In this document: positions 45,740-56,999 of the stretch, piece after piece
Position numbering within the stretch: the first letter of the stretch is position 1
Layout of the letters: every line of letters begins with the position of its first letter
From: Chaetoderma sp. LZ-2023a
Taxonomy: Eukaryota > Mollusca > Caudofoveata > Chaetodermatida > Chaetodermatidae
Assembly (NCBI GenBank): GCA_034401795.1
Contig: CM067359.1
Location: 147,442,233-147,506,232, forward strand
Reading direction: 5' to 3'
Length of the DNA: 64,000 nt
The notes under the pieces: generated by a model
Database searches by the model: none
What the model saw: only the letters and a program-made list of their open reading frames with translations
Told to the model about the DNA's origin: nothing
Made by a program: the position numbers and the translations under genes

Positions 45740-46787
45740 AATTTTGTTTAATTTTCTCATTTGCTGGCCGTAAAAAGATGATTTTTGACAATTTACCACT
45801 GTGCTGACTGACTCTGTTATCCATCAGTTTCTGTGTACTGATTGGCTACAGCCGATAATTCAGTTGCCGACAATCGTAATTACACTCATGTTTATATTAA
45901 CTGGCCTGCGATTGACGGCAACCGATCGTAGAAGTAGAACATGCTCTGCTCCAGCTATTAGAGATTTTTTGGACGGCGGTTGGCGGCGATCGACATTAAA
46001 GTGATCGCAGGTACGCCCAGGTTAAACCTGTCGGAGACTAAATCGGTCGCTCGGAGTTGCCGATAGTTGCTGGAAAATCAAGCGGCGACCAGTTAAGTGG
46101 CATCGCAAGCTCGACCTGACCGCAGCTTAAGAGCCGCTCTACTTCCAGCATGGGAATAATTCCAGAGGAGATCTGGTAAGATGCCGTTCGCATCGCCCGC
46201 TCTCGCTAACACCGATAGCGAGCGCTGCGAGCTCCAGTTTACTAAGAACAGTACATATGTATGGCATGCAATGATCATACAAAGTTCATTGGGTCGCTCA
46301 GTTGCGATGCTGACACGCCATTAGGGTATAGACATTAAAACTTACTACGATTGTCCTTGAAGTTTTCCATTGTTAAGCAGGTGAATAAAGATGAACGTTG
46401 AAATTATTTGCTGTCTGTCAGCGATTTATTAATTTTGTTAATGCAATTAGTGTACAAAGTCGCTATTAATGATGCTGTAAGCTTAATATGACGTCACGAG
46501 ATAGCGTATTTACCTAAAAAAACCTAGTATACCTTTGTACATTATGACATCATAATTATGACACGATTGCTGAACAATATCAATTGTATTAAACTATTAA
46601 CCCCTCTTCTGTCAACAGCGCCTCAAAGCGCTCAAAATACTACTTGGAATATCAATTAAACATTTTAATTTTAGAAGACTATTTTTTGTAAATTTACCAC
46701 TGAATTTTTTTCGCCTGCTTGACTGACCATTAAAGGGGTAACGGTGAAGAAAATTACAAATTTTACTTAGCCAGTGTCTATCTGCAG
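45740..46787. other. Presumed intergenic DNA with CG-rich stretch
   Basis: Part of a family B arm at 45740-45800. Then 45830-46320 is richer in CG and GATCG than its surroundings, with no ORF or transposon signature I recognise, followed by AT-rich DNA. Confidence 0.35.
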
Positions 46788-46892
46788 GCCGAGAGAAGAG
46801 TATTTTTGAAAATTTACCACTAGAATGACTGGCTCGGTTACCGAGCCAGCCATTCTAGTGGTAAATATTAAAAAATACTCTTCTCTAGGCCT
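46788..46892. repeat. Foldback family B element (copy 3, near-perfect palindrome)
   Basis: About 105 bp reading almost identically on both strands, from GGCCGAGAGAAGAG to CTCTTCTCTAGGCC with core GGCTCGGTTACCGAGCC. Confidence 0.92.
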
Positions 46893-47139
46893 TTCAAATA
46901 GCCATATCTGAAGACCACTACAGAGTTATTTTTGGTCAGTTTGTCCATTAAAGGGTTAATTTGACACAAGAAAGGTGAATGTAACTAAAACCGTTTACTG
47001 TGATGTTAATCCTTCAGATTTACATAATCATACTTGTTACTATGGCAATCAATGAAACGAAAATGGTTTAGACAAACTGTTAGTTATGACAAAATATTGC
47101 GCGGACGACTAACTACACGATATTGAGCGTATGAATAAC

Positions 47140-47240
47140 TGCTACTGTTGCTGCTGGTGTTATTGATGCTGCTACTGCTACTGCTACTGCTACTGCTACT
47201 GCTGCTGCTGCTGCTACTGCTGCTGCTACTACTGCTAATG
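47140..47240. repeat. (TGCTAC)/(TGC)n repeat
   Basis: CTGCTA-type trinucleotide runs just downstream of the cyclase stop codon (minus sense). Confidence 0.9.
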
Positions 47241-47361
47241 CGGCTTCTACTAATACTGCTACTTCTATTGATGCTGTTTACAATGGCTGTTGTCATTATC
47301 CTTGGCGACGGCGGCGACGATAGCACCGCTGACGTTTCCATCACTGCTTCAGCTAACATCT

Positions 47362-47457
47362 TCAGGTATCTACTAAATCTAGGATCTTGTAATCCGGTAG
47401 TGGCTTATTAAATCCCACTTTTCCTTCAAGCCAGTATGTTGTCTGCAAACCTTTGCC
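47362..47457 (-). CDS. Receptor guanylyl cyclase, last exon (end of catalytic domain and C-terminal tail)
   Basis: Acceptor ATATTCCACAG, phase 0. It encodes GKGLQTTYWLEGKVGFNKPL, then PDYKILDLVDT and TGA at 47364-47362. The 'KGKG...TYWL-GK' ending is diagnostic of class III guanylyl cyclase domains, where the lysine-rich loop closes the domain. The tail after it is short. This fixes the 3' end of the gene and shows it is separate from the cNBD gene that starts further left. Confidence 0.93.
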   Translation of the reverse strand, partial: GKGLQTTYWLEGKVGFNKPLPDYKILDLVDT

Positions 47458-48049
47458 CTGTGGAATATATGCAATTAGGGCCTATACATCAAGATACATA
47501 ATTACGTCACAATTAAAAAAGATTGAGAATTGAAACAGGTATACTTTACTTAGAGAAATGTTACACCTTTCAACATTTCATTCTGGATGTAGGACATACC
47601 ACTGTATGGAAGTTGTAATATGGCGCCACCAAGTTCAATTTCTCTTTATTCTCTCAGCCTGTATGTGTAGCATAATGAGGTGTGTTTTACATTTATCGGT
47701 CTACATTTGACGGTAGCCATATGCGTGCGATTTCTTGAGTTAAAAAAAAAAGCATGAAATTTGGCACACATGACACCCCGGGCTTTCTTATCTGATTCAG
47801 TAGGTAGGTCACGCAATCAGGACTCCTAATAACCTTCAACATCTAGGTCAAGGCTACGGTAGAGAAAACAATGCCAATATTTCATTTATTTATGTTGCTG
47901 ATATTCTCGTATCGTTTATTTCCACAGGTGTGCACACTATAGAGCACAAGATGCACTTAGATCAGATAATAATCTTCAAAAGTTAACATCGCATAACAAC
48001 GTTTAGAGGGTTAATCAATCTGTCAGTGGCTCAAATCATTGGTTATAAT

Positions 48050-48440
48050 TGACCATTCCAGTTTTAGCTATGCCCCGCCCATCCATAGTTAAGCTCCACC
48101 GACGCTTCGCCCGTGTTTGGATCGATTGATCCCTGAAATCCCTGCCTATCAATTTCTAGAAAATTATACAGGTGTTCAATATTTTGACATTAATTTGACT
48201 GGGTGCTGTTGCTGTCCATGACAGCAACAGCGCCCAGTCAAATTAGTTTCAAAATATTCAACATAATGTGTATTAAATAGTAAAGATATACAATTCGCAC
48301 AACAACGCTTAGTCGTCACCAATTATGTGTTCCTGAACAACTTACCTACGCCATTCATTATGTCATTGATTATGACGCCATCATACACGTCACCTTGTTG
48401 ATTATGACGTCATATGATGGATTGATAAACTCGAACGTTT
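48050..48440 (+). repeat. Foldback family A element
   Basis: Nearly complete: CCAGTTTTAGCTATGCCCCG, a core with TGACAGCAACAGCGCCCAGT, and TTATGACGTCATATGATGG at the end. Confidence 0.8.
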
Positions 48441-48809
48441 CATTGTGCGTACAAGCGTCGAAACCCATATAAAAGGATTGACTCGAGAAACGTGATCAAA
48501 TTGCCTGCGTAGCATGCCATACATGCAATTAGCCAGAACTATTGGATCCACCAGCTGAGAGTGCTTTACTCCCATTGTTTTATGTGAATGCTGCATCACT
48601 TGCCATGTTTAATATCCAAAGGGATATCATCAGTGGTGACTTTGAGCTGTATGTCGAATTATCAGACACGCTATCTTATTGTTTTGTTTATGTACCCGAT
48701 CTACTGGCAGCCAGGAGAACATAAGCTGTGTCTTTTGAATGACTCAGAAATGTTTAAGTTCATCTTTAACTCTTTGTGGTAAGACTCTCATGTGTCATGT
48801 AATGAAGGA

Positions 48810-49165
48810 ATACAGCTATACCCCACCCATCTCTAGCTAAGCTCTACCCACAATTCGCACGTGTTGGGTTCGATCGATCTCTGAACTCCTTGACTATCAA
48901 TTTCCGTGAAAGCTGTTGTATATTTTGAAAATAATTTGACTGGACACCGTTGCTGCCTATGGCCTATAGTTTCAAAATATTCAACAGCATATTGATTAAA
49001 TAGTAAAGACATACAATTCGTACAACAACACTTAGTCCGTCATCAATTAAGCATTCGTGATGAACCTATCTACGTCATTCATGACGTAATTGATTATGAC
49101 GCCATCATACAAGTCAAGTAGTGAAGTATGACATCATATGCTTGGTGGATAAACTGGAATGGTCC
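48810..49165 (+). repeat. Foldback family A element
   Basis: TACCCCACCCATCTCTAGC through GCATATTGATTAAATAGTAA and TGACATCATATG; part of the core is missing. Confidence 0.75.
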
Positions 49166-49329
49166 ATTGGGATAATCTAGTGCAAAGAGAATGAGTACTG
49201 TGCAAAGGCCTTCATTACATAGACTACGAAGCAAATGGGCAATAGTGACCGGGTAGCCATTGTAGGACAGATATCCGCCTAGCAACCTGGAAGAGTCAAC
49301 TAGGGGAACGAGAGGCAAGGAAACAAGAA

Positions 49330-49840
49330 TCAATGGTCGCGGTCAATCCAAGTTGTGTTCAAATTTCAAAGATTTCTTGCACGATACAAAGAACAAAGAA
49401 GAGCTCTTCGATCCGCTAGTGGAGAAGACACTCTTCACAGTGTTCCATAAGGAAAAGAAATCTACATCACAGGGAGACTTTGTTATCTGAATTGGCTCCG
49501 ATCACCCCAAGGGGCCTTGCAATCATGAGGAAGTTTGAGTAAAGGAGTTATATCCACGTCAAAAATGCTCTGGAGAAAGGTGCCAAGATAATTTTTTGCA
49601 CGAATGGTTGACACGGATGTTATCACCATGCTCGTCAGCGTTTTCCTCAGTCTTAAGTCAACTCATCCCGAGGTTGAGCTCTGAGTAGCGTCTGGTTCCA
49701 GCAAATGGTTTTATGCTACACCATCAACAATATCTGCAGGAAGCCTTGGGATTTGAAGTGCCGAGCCTTAGCAGTATTTCACTGTATATCTGAATGTGAT
49801 AGTACATCGCATGTCTTTAGAAAGGGGAAGAAGAGAGCAT
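49330..49840 (+). pseudogene. Second relic of the HEEADT/ALSGCDTT-type protein
   Basis: The segments NALEKGAKIIF and VDTDVITMLVSVFLSLKSTH are followed by VASGSSKWFYATPSTISAGS and a diverged 'HCISECDSTSHVF' region across frames. The order matches the relic at the left edge of the window (DTDV...ALSGCDTT). Frameshifts and stops throughout. Confidence 0.55.
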
Positions 49841-50355
49841 GAGAAACATGGTGGTCGTAGCCAGGTTTCACAGAGTCAGTTCTCCTATCTAGGTTGCGCC
49901 GAGGGTGGGGGAGGGGGAGGGAGGGAGGGAGGGAGAGAGAGGGAGGGTGTAGTTCGGATCGACCGGTCAGGTGCCAGCCGTACCAGCTAAGCTGGGTACG
50001 CGCCGCCCGTCCTGGATTCGTTCCCTGAACACGACCCCCCTGGGTAGAGCTATAAGCGTATATGAGCCTATGAGAGAGATCGCTAAAGTTCGTCAAAGCG
50101 TGTAGCGCGCATACGCGCACTTAATACTATTTTTTGACAGAGCGCGTATTTCACGACCAAGATAGGATGGCGCCTTTAGTGTACCGAATAGGTACATTGT
50201 AATCCTTTCTAATTACTTGTTCCCTCCGAATCTGGCATCAATCAAGACCAGAATTCGACGGCCTTTCCGAATCTGTAAACCATTTCAAAATTGGTTAAGA
50301 AATGGCTGAGTTATCCACGGAAACCCTCTTCGTTGTAACCACGTGTACACAGAAC

Positions 50356-50378
50356 TTCTAGAATGTTCTAGAACATTC
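50356..50378. promoter_or_regulatory. Five-unit heat shock element
   Basis: TTC-GAA-TTC-GAA-TTC with exactly two bases between units (50356-50378), all five units matching the consensus core. Heat shock factor trimers bind three or more such alternating units. Confidence 0.85.
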
Positions 50379-50399
50379 GACTGTGTCATTATTAGCTAC

Positions 50400-50471
50400 G
50401 CGCTGATTGGCTAGTGCTCGACCGATGATTGGTTGAAACCTGCGCCTATGACGTCACATGTAGTATAAAAG
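50400..50471 (+). promoter_or_regulatory. CCAAT, CRE and TATA boxes downstream of the heat shock element
   Basis: Two inverted CCAAT boxes (GATTGGCT near 50404; GATTGGTT near 50426), TGACGTCA at about 50450 and TATAAAAGG at 50464-50472. With the heat shock element they make a complete, plus-oriented inducible-type core promoter; transcription would start near 50495. Confidence 0.75.
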
Positions 50472-50494
50472 GAGATGAAATCCAGAACTCGAGA

Positions 50495-52640
50495 GCATCC
50501 TCGGCCAGGGGCCGAATAGGTTGGATCTGTGTCAGCTACTATCAGCAAGACAGGCATTACGCAGATTACTTCTGTCTCGGAAAGTTTCTCTCCCGTAGCC
50601 ACAGCACCAATCCAACCCACCGCACTAAAAGCAACTTTGTATCTCCCGATTGTGCGGGAGCATTTTTGGAACTTTTGAATATTGTTCACGAATACATCAA
50701 GAACTAACTCGGAACACAAACTTGCGGTGAGGCCTTTCCCGGCCTGAATATGTGATTCTACAGATGTAGAGGTAGCGATGTTCTTTGGTGGATGATTCGC
50801 CGGATCTGCCGGCCACGCCAAAAAGTGGTTATCCAGCCTTCCCCGCACTGATGTCGTGCAAGTTTATTTTAACCGTTTGACCTCAGCAAGTGAACTTTGC
50901 CCGGTACGTCTTCAGAGCTAACTGACGTACCCCGCACCATTAAGCTTAGTTATGTATCTTCATCCGTATTCAACAACCCCCGCTTATGAATGGGTTGTTA
51001 TCAACTTCCATCCGTACCATCGGTGTACGGGAACTTTCGTCTTAGCAGTAATGTTATTGTATCTCTTACTGACTACTCGTTAGACATTCTATATTGCGAT
51101 TACAATCCTGAGTTCGATCCGCTCCCGTCTTGGACTGCATGCGGACATCCTGTTTGCGGGAACCTACATGCGGGAACTGTCCAGCTTCCAGAGAACGCAT
51201 CAACTCACGTCACACCAAGGATGACGTATCAATTTCAGTAACACAATAGCCCATGCTTAAGAATGGCTATCGATTATTCAAGTAACTATACATAACATTT
51301 TAATTATTCCGTTAATTACAGCTTTAATAATTATACTTTATCTGTATAAACGGGCCAGACGACTAAAAGGCACCATAACGGCCTTAGGACCGCGAGTTAT
51401 AATTTCTGTATCTGTTTATAGTTATTCTTATTTTCTGTGTTTTTACTAACCGCACCGTAGTAGGTTTCTCAACCTGCACTTTATATATTATTCTGATCAT
51501 TTCACATTGCGTTACTTGTTCTGTTTAGTTTTATATATGGCAAGTAGCCATCAGTTTATATGTTTTGTTTATTTGTAGAAAACGTAGGACTGCAATGCAC
51601 GTATGAAACAATATACAGCAACATTTATATATGCAGCACGTTCTCCCGCCACCAACAATTTTCCACTGAGGTCGCTGTCCGTGCTATAACTCTGTCTAGT
51701 CCGGCATGCTACCGACTAAAAGCCTTTCTATTCCGCTCGATAGGATAGGTATAATATGATCAGAGAAAATTTCTTCATTAGAAGACACATAATGTACGCC
51801 TCTTTTCCAGGAGTTGCGATAATTTAGCACTGCACTCCGGCAAGGTTGTGTAAAATTGGCCAACATACCTAATGGGCCTCATATTTATAAGTTATTGTCT
51901 CTCTTCATGTTCCATTAAGCCGTATGGCTTCTTAGTTGTTTGGATGCCCCTATCCGCACCATGGACTGATCCGACCATGGGAAACTATTGGGGTTTCCGA
52001 GCGGTGATGGCCAGGGCGTGGTGTCACACACATTTCCCGCGTATCTTCTGATACCTAGTAGATAGTTATCCTTGCCAAGTTAGGAAGCACTGCGAAAACA
52101 TATCTTAATTATTATTTTCTTTTATCTGCTGGATAACCCTCCCGCACCGCAATGCATAACTGGGCAACTTGCGTCTAAACCTAACGTCAGGTTAAAAAGA
52201 TAGCTCCGTAGGACCTGATGACGGGCGAGATGCATATCCCCACCGAATTCCGTAAGAATGTCTGGGCATGATATAAAGATCTGCCACGCCCTCACGGGAA
52301 GGGCATTCATAGTGGGTATTCGTCTCTCTTACCCCCACCGTAACGATAGATCAGTTGCTTAAACTTGCTTTTGTGAAAAGTAACCAATGTCCTGTAACGT
52401 TTTGTGTGGTTACGGAGCAAGATGTCTGGATTCTTACCCAGTTCGGAGATCTTGCGAGGTAACATGTATGCACGCTGTCTTCAGCATTGATTTCTTAGGG
52501 CATCCGTTCTCAATGATAGGCGTATCTAAAAGCTAGGTAGACGCCAGCCCTTTGCGGCCTAAAATGGTTCTTGTCTCTAAAAACTAAATGTTCGGTTAGA
52601 CATAGAAGAAGGCCCGCATAAATAAAGGCGGCAGCTACTA
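50495..52640 (+). ncRNA. Hypothetical heat-inducible noncoding transcript
   Basis: Downstream of the promoter no frame exceeds about 90 codons and none has a recognisable domain. The DNA instead has short perfect hairpins: TCGGCC/GGCCGA at 50501-50515, CTCCCG/CGGGAG at 50643-50660, AGGCC/GGCCT at 50730-50745, GGTACGTC/GACGTACC at 50903-50931 and AACAACCC/GGGTTGTT at 50972-50999. AATAAA at 52621 could end the transcript. Alternatives: a long solo LTR with a heat-shock promoter, or first exon and intron of an unrecognised gene. It lies in the last intron of the guanylyl cyclase gene, antisense to it. Confidence 0.3.
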
Positions 52641-53215
52641 ATTCAGTATATTGAAAACTACATAAGACGGTGACGTGGGAATGCTTCACGGGTCGCTTGT
52701 CCCGTCTTCACGTAAAACACCACGCAAACTTATAGTCATAATTTCACTAGGTATGGTTTTTTCTTTACAGCATTTTGGTTGAATATTAGGGTAGGCCCCG
52801 TTTTTGGCCAGTACTCTTCTCCCGCATTAAGCGATGGCGACATTATTCTGTGATGGAGGCCAGCGCGAGGCACGTGCCTCTCGCAAGGATTCGGTGGCGA
52901 CGGCCCATGCGACGATAATACTCCTCACCCAAACTAGCACTAGGAGTAGTGCCCACATGAGGCACTTGACCTTTCGACACTATAAACGATAATTTTCTTT
53001 CCTTTCAGCTTAGAGGTATAATAGCTTATATTAAATTAATTAGTTATCTAGTGTACGGGAGCCTCCCTTGCGGGGATACCTCTGCGGACCTACGAGTCTG
53101 TGTGGTACCTCCGGGGGACCCACATTTAAAAGTTCATCAGGCTGTCTCTATGTCTTGTAATTTCGTATGCTCGTTTTTATCTAGCATACTTGACGGTCTG
53201 TTTTAGGTAAAATCA
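52641..53215. other. GC-richer DNA of the same block, with palindromes
   Basis: Contains the perfect palindrome GAGGCACGTGCCTC (near 52867) and AGTGCC/GGCACT (near 52950); no ORF. It appears continuous in composition with 50.1-52.6 kb. Confidence 0.35.
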
Positions 53216-53538
53216 TTGTATAGACTTATTTTAATTAGGTCACCAATCAAATCTTGTAAGTCCATAGATCAGGAAATTGCTATGGACAGGCATACTGGTG
53301 ACACAAACTCTTGGGATGAGACTGTAGTGTTTAATGTTCGTGACGATGGTCGCACGGCCGCACCGGAACGATTGCGTTCCACATGCCGTAGGAGCCAGTC
53401 TTTGCTCCGCGTAGGGCAGTATCGCACGGGATCCATAACCCCGAGACCAGAAGCTAACCAGCATCATCACTCGTCATGCACATGCGGTACGGCGAGTCGA
53501 CACCAGACACTGGAATGGCCCGACACTACCCCGTGAGC

Positions 53539-53539
<1 letters not shown>

Positions 53540-53621
<82 letters not shown>

Positions 53622-53622
53622 C
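53540..53622. repeat. (AG)n microsatellite
   Basis: About 80 bp, 27 bp from the end of a cyclase exon. Confidence 0.97.
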
Positions 53623-53648
53623 AGACAGACATGCTCATAGGTACTGAC

Positions 53649-53743
53649 CTTGACCTCAATTGTTCCTCGTCTGGTCGTGACATAGTCAGAAGTTATTTCC
53701 TCCAGAGCGCTATGGGTAGACTCACTGATATGAATGCGAAATG
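53649..53743 (-). CDS. Receptor guanylyl cyclase exon (C-terminal part of catalytic domain)
   Basis: Acceptor GTTTTCACAG and donor GTCAGT; 95 bases, phase-consistent with both neighbours. It encodes FRIHISESTHSALEEITSDY then RRGTIEVK, equivalent to the 'K-I-H-x-S...RG...VK' strand-helix region before the KGKG loop. With the next exon the join reads EVK then GKG. Confidence 0.92.
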
Positions 53744-54039
53744 CTGTGAAAACACAACAGGCATGCATATTAATAGCATACGATTAGTGATCCTGACTCA
53801 TAACCTCAACCAAATGGAATCAAAGTGTTATTGGGTCAAGATATGCACTATGGGGAATTCTCATATCTCTCTACATTATCCTTATATGCCACTGTGTGCA
53901 CATCAATATGTTACTATCAACTATCAAGACAAACTCATATCAAGTATTTACCACCTATTGCGAATAAATATATAGTCCACAGATTACCTCAATATTGTTA
54001 CCTTGAAATCGAGATGCAGGGAATTCAAGGTTCAAAGTT

Positions 54040-54440
54040 TCTAATCAATGGACCTTTCCAGTTTTGCCATCCATCATGACACCAAAATCAACTATGTGTA
54101 GGATGACGTCTTAATCAATTTCGTCCCGAACGCTTAATTGATGACGGACTATACGTTGTTGTACGAATTGTATGCCGTTACTATTTAATAAACATGCTGT
54201 TGAATATTTAGAAACTAATTTGACTGGGCGCAAAAGCACCTATAGCGACAGCACCCAGTCAAATTAGTTTCTAAATAGTTACCAGCTTAACTGTATTGTT
54301 TTCTGGAAATTGATACTCAGCGAGTTCATGGATCGACCGATCCCAACACGGGGGAAGTGTGGGTGGAGCTTAGCTTAAGATGGGTGGGGCATAGCTAAAA
54401 CTGGATTCCTCCATGTAAGCGCTCATACGTAGTTGGTGGA
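54040..54440 (-). repeat. Foldback family A element (reverse)
   Basis: Begins ATGGACCTTTCCAGTTTT, with AATAAACATGCTGTTGAATA, TTGACTGGGCGC / GCACCCAGTCAAATTAG, and ends GGGGCATAGCTAAAACTGG. Confidence 0.8.
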
Positions 54441-54635
54441 GCTTAACTAGAAATGGGTGTAGCCCAGCTAGGAATCGAACCTCTATTACAAGTGTTAATC
54501 CTGAGTTCGAAAAACCGATTAAGTAAAAGACTACGCAAAAAGCAATCGTGCAAGATATTTTCTATGGTCATAGGATTCAATCTACATGGACAAAGGTCCG
54601 AAACCACAATTTTGTAACGTGATACAGGTGGAAGG

Positions 54636-54977
54636 TTAGTTTGTCATGGCCCTGTTCTCAGACGAAAAATAATGACTTGCTCTCTCTTCTGCAAAGAGAG
54701 TAGCAACCGGCAGATGTATTGTAGCCAGGATGTTGCTGTCACCTTTTCTTCTGAAGCTTATTTTCCATGATAGTTCATTTATCCCACAATGGGCAGGAAT
54801 CCATTGCGGAATACATTTCCCAGTTTTGCCTGCAAGACATACAAGTCCTGATCTCACTTCTTTGCAGTCACATGCGTGGTGATTTTTTAGTGAACAGAAT
54901 ACAGACAGAGCATCTGTGAAGATGACAATCATTTTTCTTGTTTTGTTGATGTTGTCTATCAAGGTGGTTGCTGCCAT
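54636..54977 (-). pseudogene. Ribonuclease H fragment of a LINE
   Basis: IVIFTDALSVFCSLKNH followed by IPQWIPAHCGINEL, the 'TDS..A...L' and 'W.P.H.GI.GNE' motifs of LINE-type RNase H. It is truncated on both sides and the downstream acidic residue motif is altered. It lies in a cyclase intron on the same strand as the gene. Confidence 0.6.
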
Positions 54978-55054
54978 TTTACTCCCTCAACATCTGCTCT
55001 GTGATTTAACTGTCTCTGTTGCAAGCCACCAGACAATAATTTTAATGAACAAAA

Positions 55055-55160
55055 CCTATTGACTTGCTAACTATTTTGAAAACTATTTGACTGAAAGTTG
55101 TTGGTGGCATAGCCACCAACAACTTTCAGTCAAACTGTTTTCAAAATCTTTAGCAGGTCT
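55055..55160. repeat. Foldback family C hairpin
   Basis: GACTGAAAGTTGTTGGTGGC and its inverse separated by ATA: a perfect 20-bp stem with a three-base loop, flanked by TTTTGAAAAC-like arms. A related imperfect copy is at 30430-30530. Confidence 0.85.
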
Positions 55161-55350
55161 AGAGATCAAACTGTTGGAATATGTTATCTGCAAAAACTCA
55201 GCAGTCAGACGCTTAGCGTACGAAATGGTAGGTGTTGTTCCCCATCTCTGATTGCCGGGGTTTATTCAAAGTATCCAGTGATGTACTTATATGTTTATCT
55301 AGGCATTGAGATTCTGGAGTCTAATTGCCTTGGTTACATAAAAGCCTCAC

Positions 55351-55434
55351 CTTCTCCGTGTGATTCCATGCGTGACGCCGTGTTTATACAGTCTCCGAAC
55401 AGGCAGTATCGAGGCATGGCCAGGCCTAGCACCC
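55351..55434 (-). CDS. Receptor guanylyl cyclase exon (guanine-binding Cys and catalytic Asn/Arg)
   Basis: Acceptor TATCGACAG and donor GTGAGG; 84 bases. It encodes [20 protein letters not shown] then RMESHGE. The Cys of RYCLFGD selects guanine. Asn and Arg of NTASR stabilise the transition state; all are present. The phases join the exons at 56.8 and 53.7 kb. Confidence 0.94.
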
Positions 55435-55849
55435 CTGTCGATAAGTGTGGAATAAAAGAGAAATAGAAAATAGAGATTCTAGAATTAAGCCGACATTTTA
55501 CGTTTCTGTTCCAGGATTTCTTGATCAATGTGTCATAGTGTATAGTCATAAACAACTTTACCAAACACATCATGTCAGAGGTATCCACAATCCATGTCTT
55601 CATAATGCGGCATATTTACGCGTACAGTATGGCTCAGAATGAACCAAAATAAAACATACTGTTGAATATTCTGAACATAATTGGATCGGAATATATTGCT
55701 GCGTAAGGCACCCGTGTCATCCAATCCAATTATGTTCAAAACATTTTACAGTGCACTTCTTACGAACTAACATGTTTCTGTATGCTTTTGGAAAGATGTA
55801 AAATTATTTCTGGGCTGCACTGTACTAGTTTCTCAAAGCGCCATAATGG

Positions 55850-56245
55850 ACATGACCAGTTTATCAATCCATCATATGATGCCATATTCAGCTCCGCGAC
55901 GTGTAGCATGACGTCATGAGTGACGTAGATAAGTTTATCGCGAACGCTTAATTGATGACTGACTAAGTGTTGTTGTACGAATTGTATCCTCTTTACTATT
56001 TAATAAACATTCTGTTGAATATTTATAACAAATTTGACTGGACGCCGTCGCTGCCTACAACAGCAATTACAGTATCCAGTCAATTTTGTTTCCAAATAAT
56101 CAACAGCTTACCTGTATAGTTTTCTGGAAATAGATAGTTAGAGAGGTCATGGTTCGATCGATCCCAACACAGGCGAAGCATGGGTGGAGCTTAACTAGAG
56201 ATGGGCGGGGAATTGCTAAAACTGGAAAGGTCAATTGGCTCATGA
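55850..56245 (-). repeat. Foldback family A element (reverse)
   Basis: GCATGACGTCATGAGTGACG, AATAAACATTCTGTTGAATA, TTTGACTGGACGCCG and TTAACTAGAGATGGGCGGGG. Confidence 0.8.
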
Positions 56246-56374
56246 ATTCAGTTCTACAGATTGTTAACCAACACACCTCTACACACCCCCCCCCCCCCCT
56301 TAGTTCTGTATGAACAATATTACGCTAGTATAATACTAGTGGCAGGCATCGTGATATGATGCAATACGACAACG

Positions 56375-56650
56375 AGGGACCGATTTCTAGCTAATCCCGC
56401 CCACCTTTTTACGCATGTTGAAATCAATTTCAACGTTGAAACCCGAATCCCAGAATCTAAATTTCAAGATAACTATACTGGTAAGCTTTTAATATTTTGA
56501 AACTAATTTGACAGAAGTGGTGGTGGGTGTGGTGGGTGGGTGGGTGTTGGTGGAGGAGTTGGGGGTGGGGATGGGAACATTTGAGTTTCATAATATTCCA
56601 CAGAATGTCTATTAAATTTTAAATTCATACACTTTGTTGACTTTAGTGAC
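56375..56650 (+). repeat. Foldback family A element, core replaced by GT-rich tract
   Basis: CTAGCTAATCCCGCCCACC and AATATTTTGAAACTAATTTG, then a GGTGGGTGGTG tract instead of the hairpin. Confidence 0.6.
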
Positions 56651-56784
56651 GATCTTTTCGTTTTTCAGAAATTAGGCAGAAAAATAGTTCAATGTAATTA
56701 TGCTCAAAATAGTCAACAGTACCTTTTATTTCGTTTTGGAAACATGTTAAGTTACACGCATTCGTTATAAATATCATTACGTAC

Positions 56785-56974
56785 CTGCAACGCATGCGCC
56801 AGTGTGTATACCTATGCGCAGTTTCAACTTCCGGTTGGGTTGATGATGTATGCGGAAGCTGATAGACGAGCTCAGGATATCCAATGCCATATCCACTATT
56901 TCCGTCACGTGGTTTCTACCATTTCGCGTAGGTAGACCACTTACAACCATATATGTGTCACTTATTGTTTCTAC
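56785..56974 (-). CDS. Receptor guanylyl cyclase exon (middle of catalytic domain)
   Basis: Acceptor ATTTTTCAG and donor GTACGT; 190 bases, starting in phase 0. It encodes VETISDTYMVVSGLPTRNGR and onward to LKLRIGIHTGACVAG. The guanine-contacting Glu (VETI) and the second metal Asp (SDTYM) are kept, but the family's near-invariant GDAYM reads SDTYM and the usual GPV reads GAC. It is not covered by a single clear ORF start and is recognised from splice sites plus motif. Confidence 0.92.
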
Positions 56975-56999
56975 CTGAAAAATAAAGGTGCCATTATTT

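Noticed and set aside
50990..51241. 83-codon plus-strand ORF downstream of the heat-shock promoter
   Set aside because: Several upstream ATGs, no recognisable domain and no signal or membrane segment; kept only as a note that a short peptide is not excluded.
47362..55434. A single fused protein of guanylyl cyclase and cNBD
   Set aside because: The cyclase has its own last exons at 53.7 and 47.4 kb with a stop codon, before the first cNBD exon; direct joining of the 55.4-kb exon to a cNBD exon would also be out of frame.
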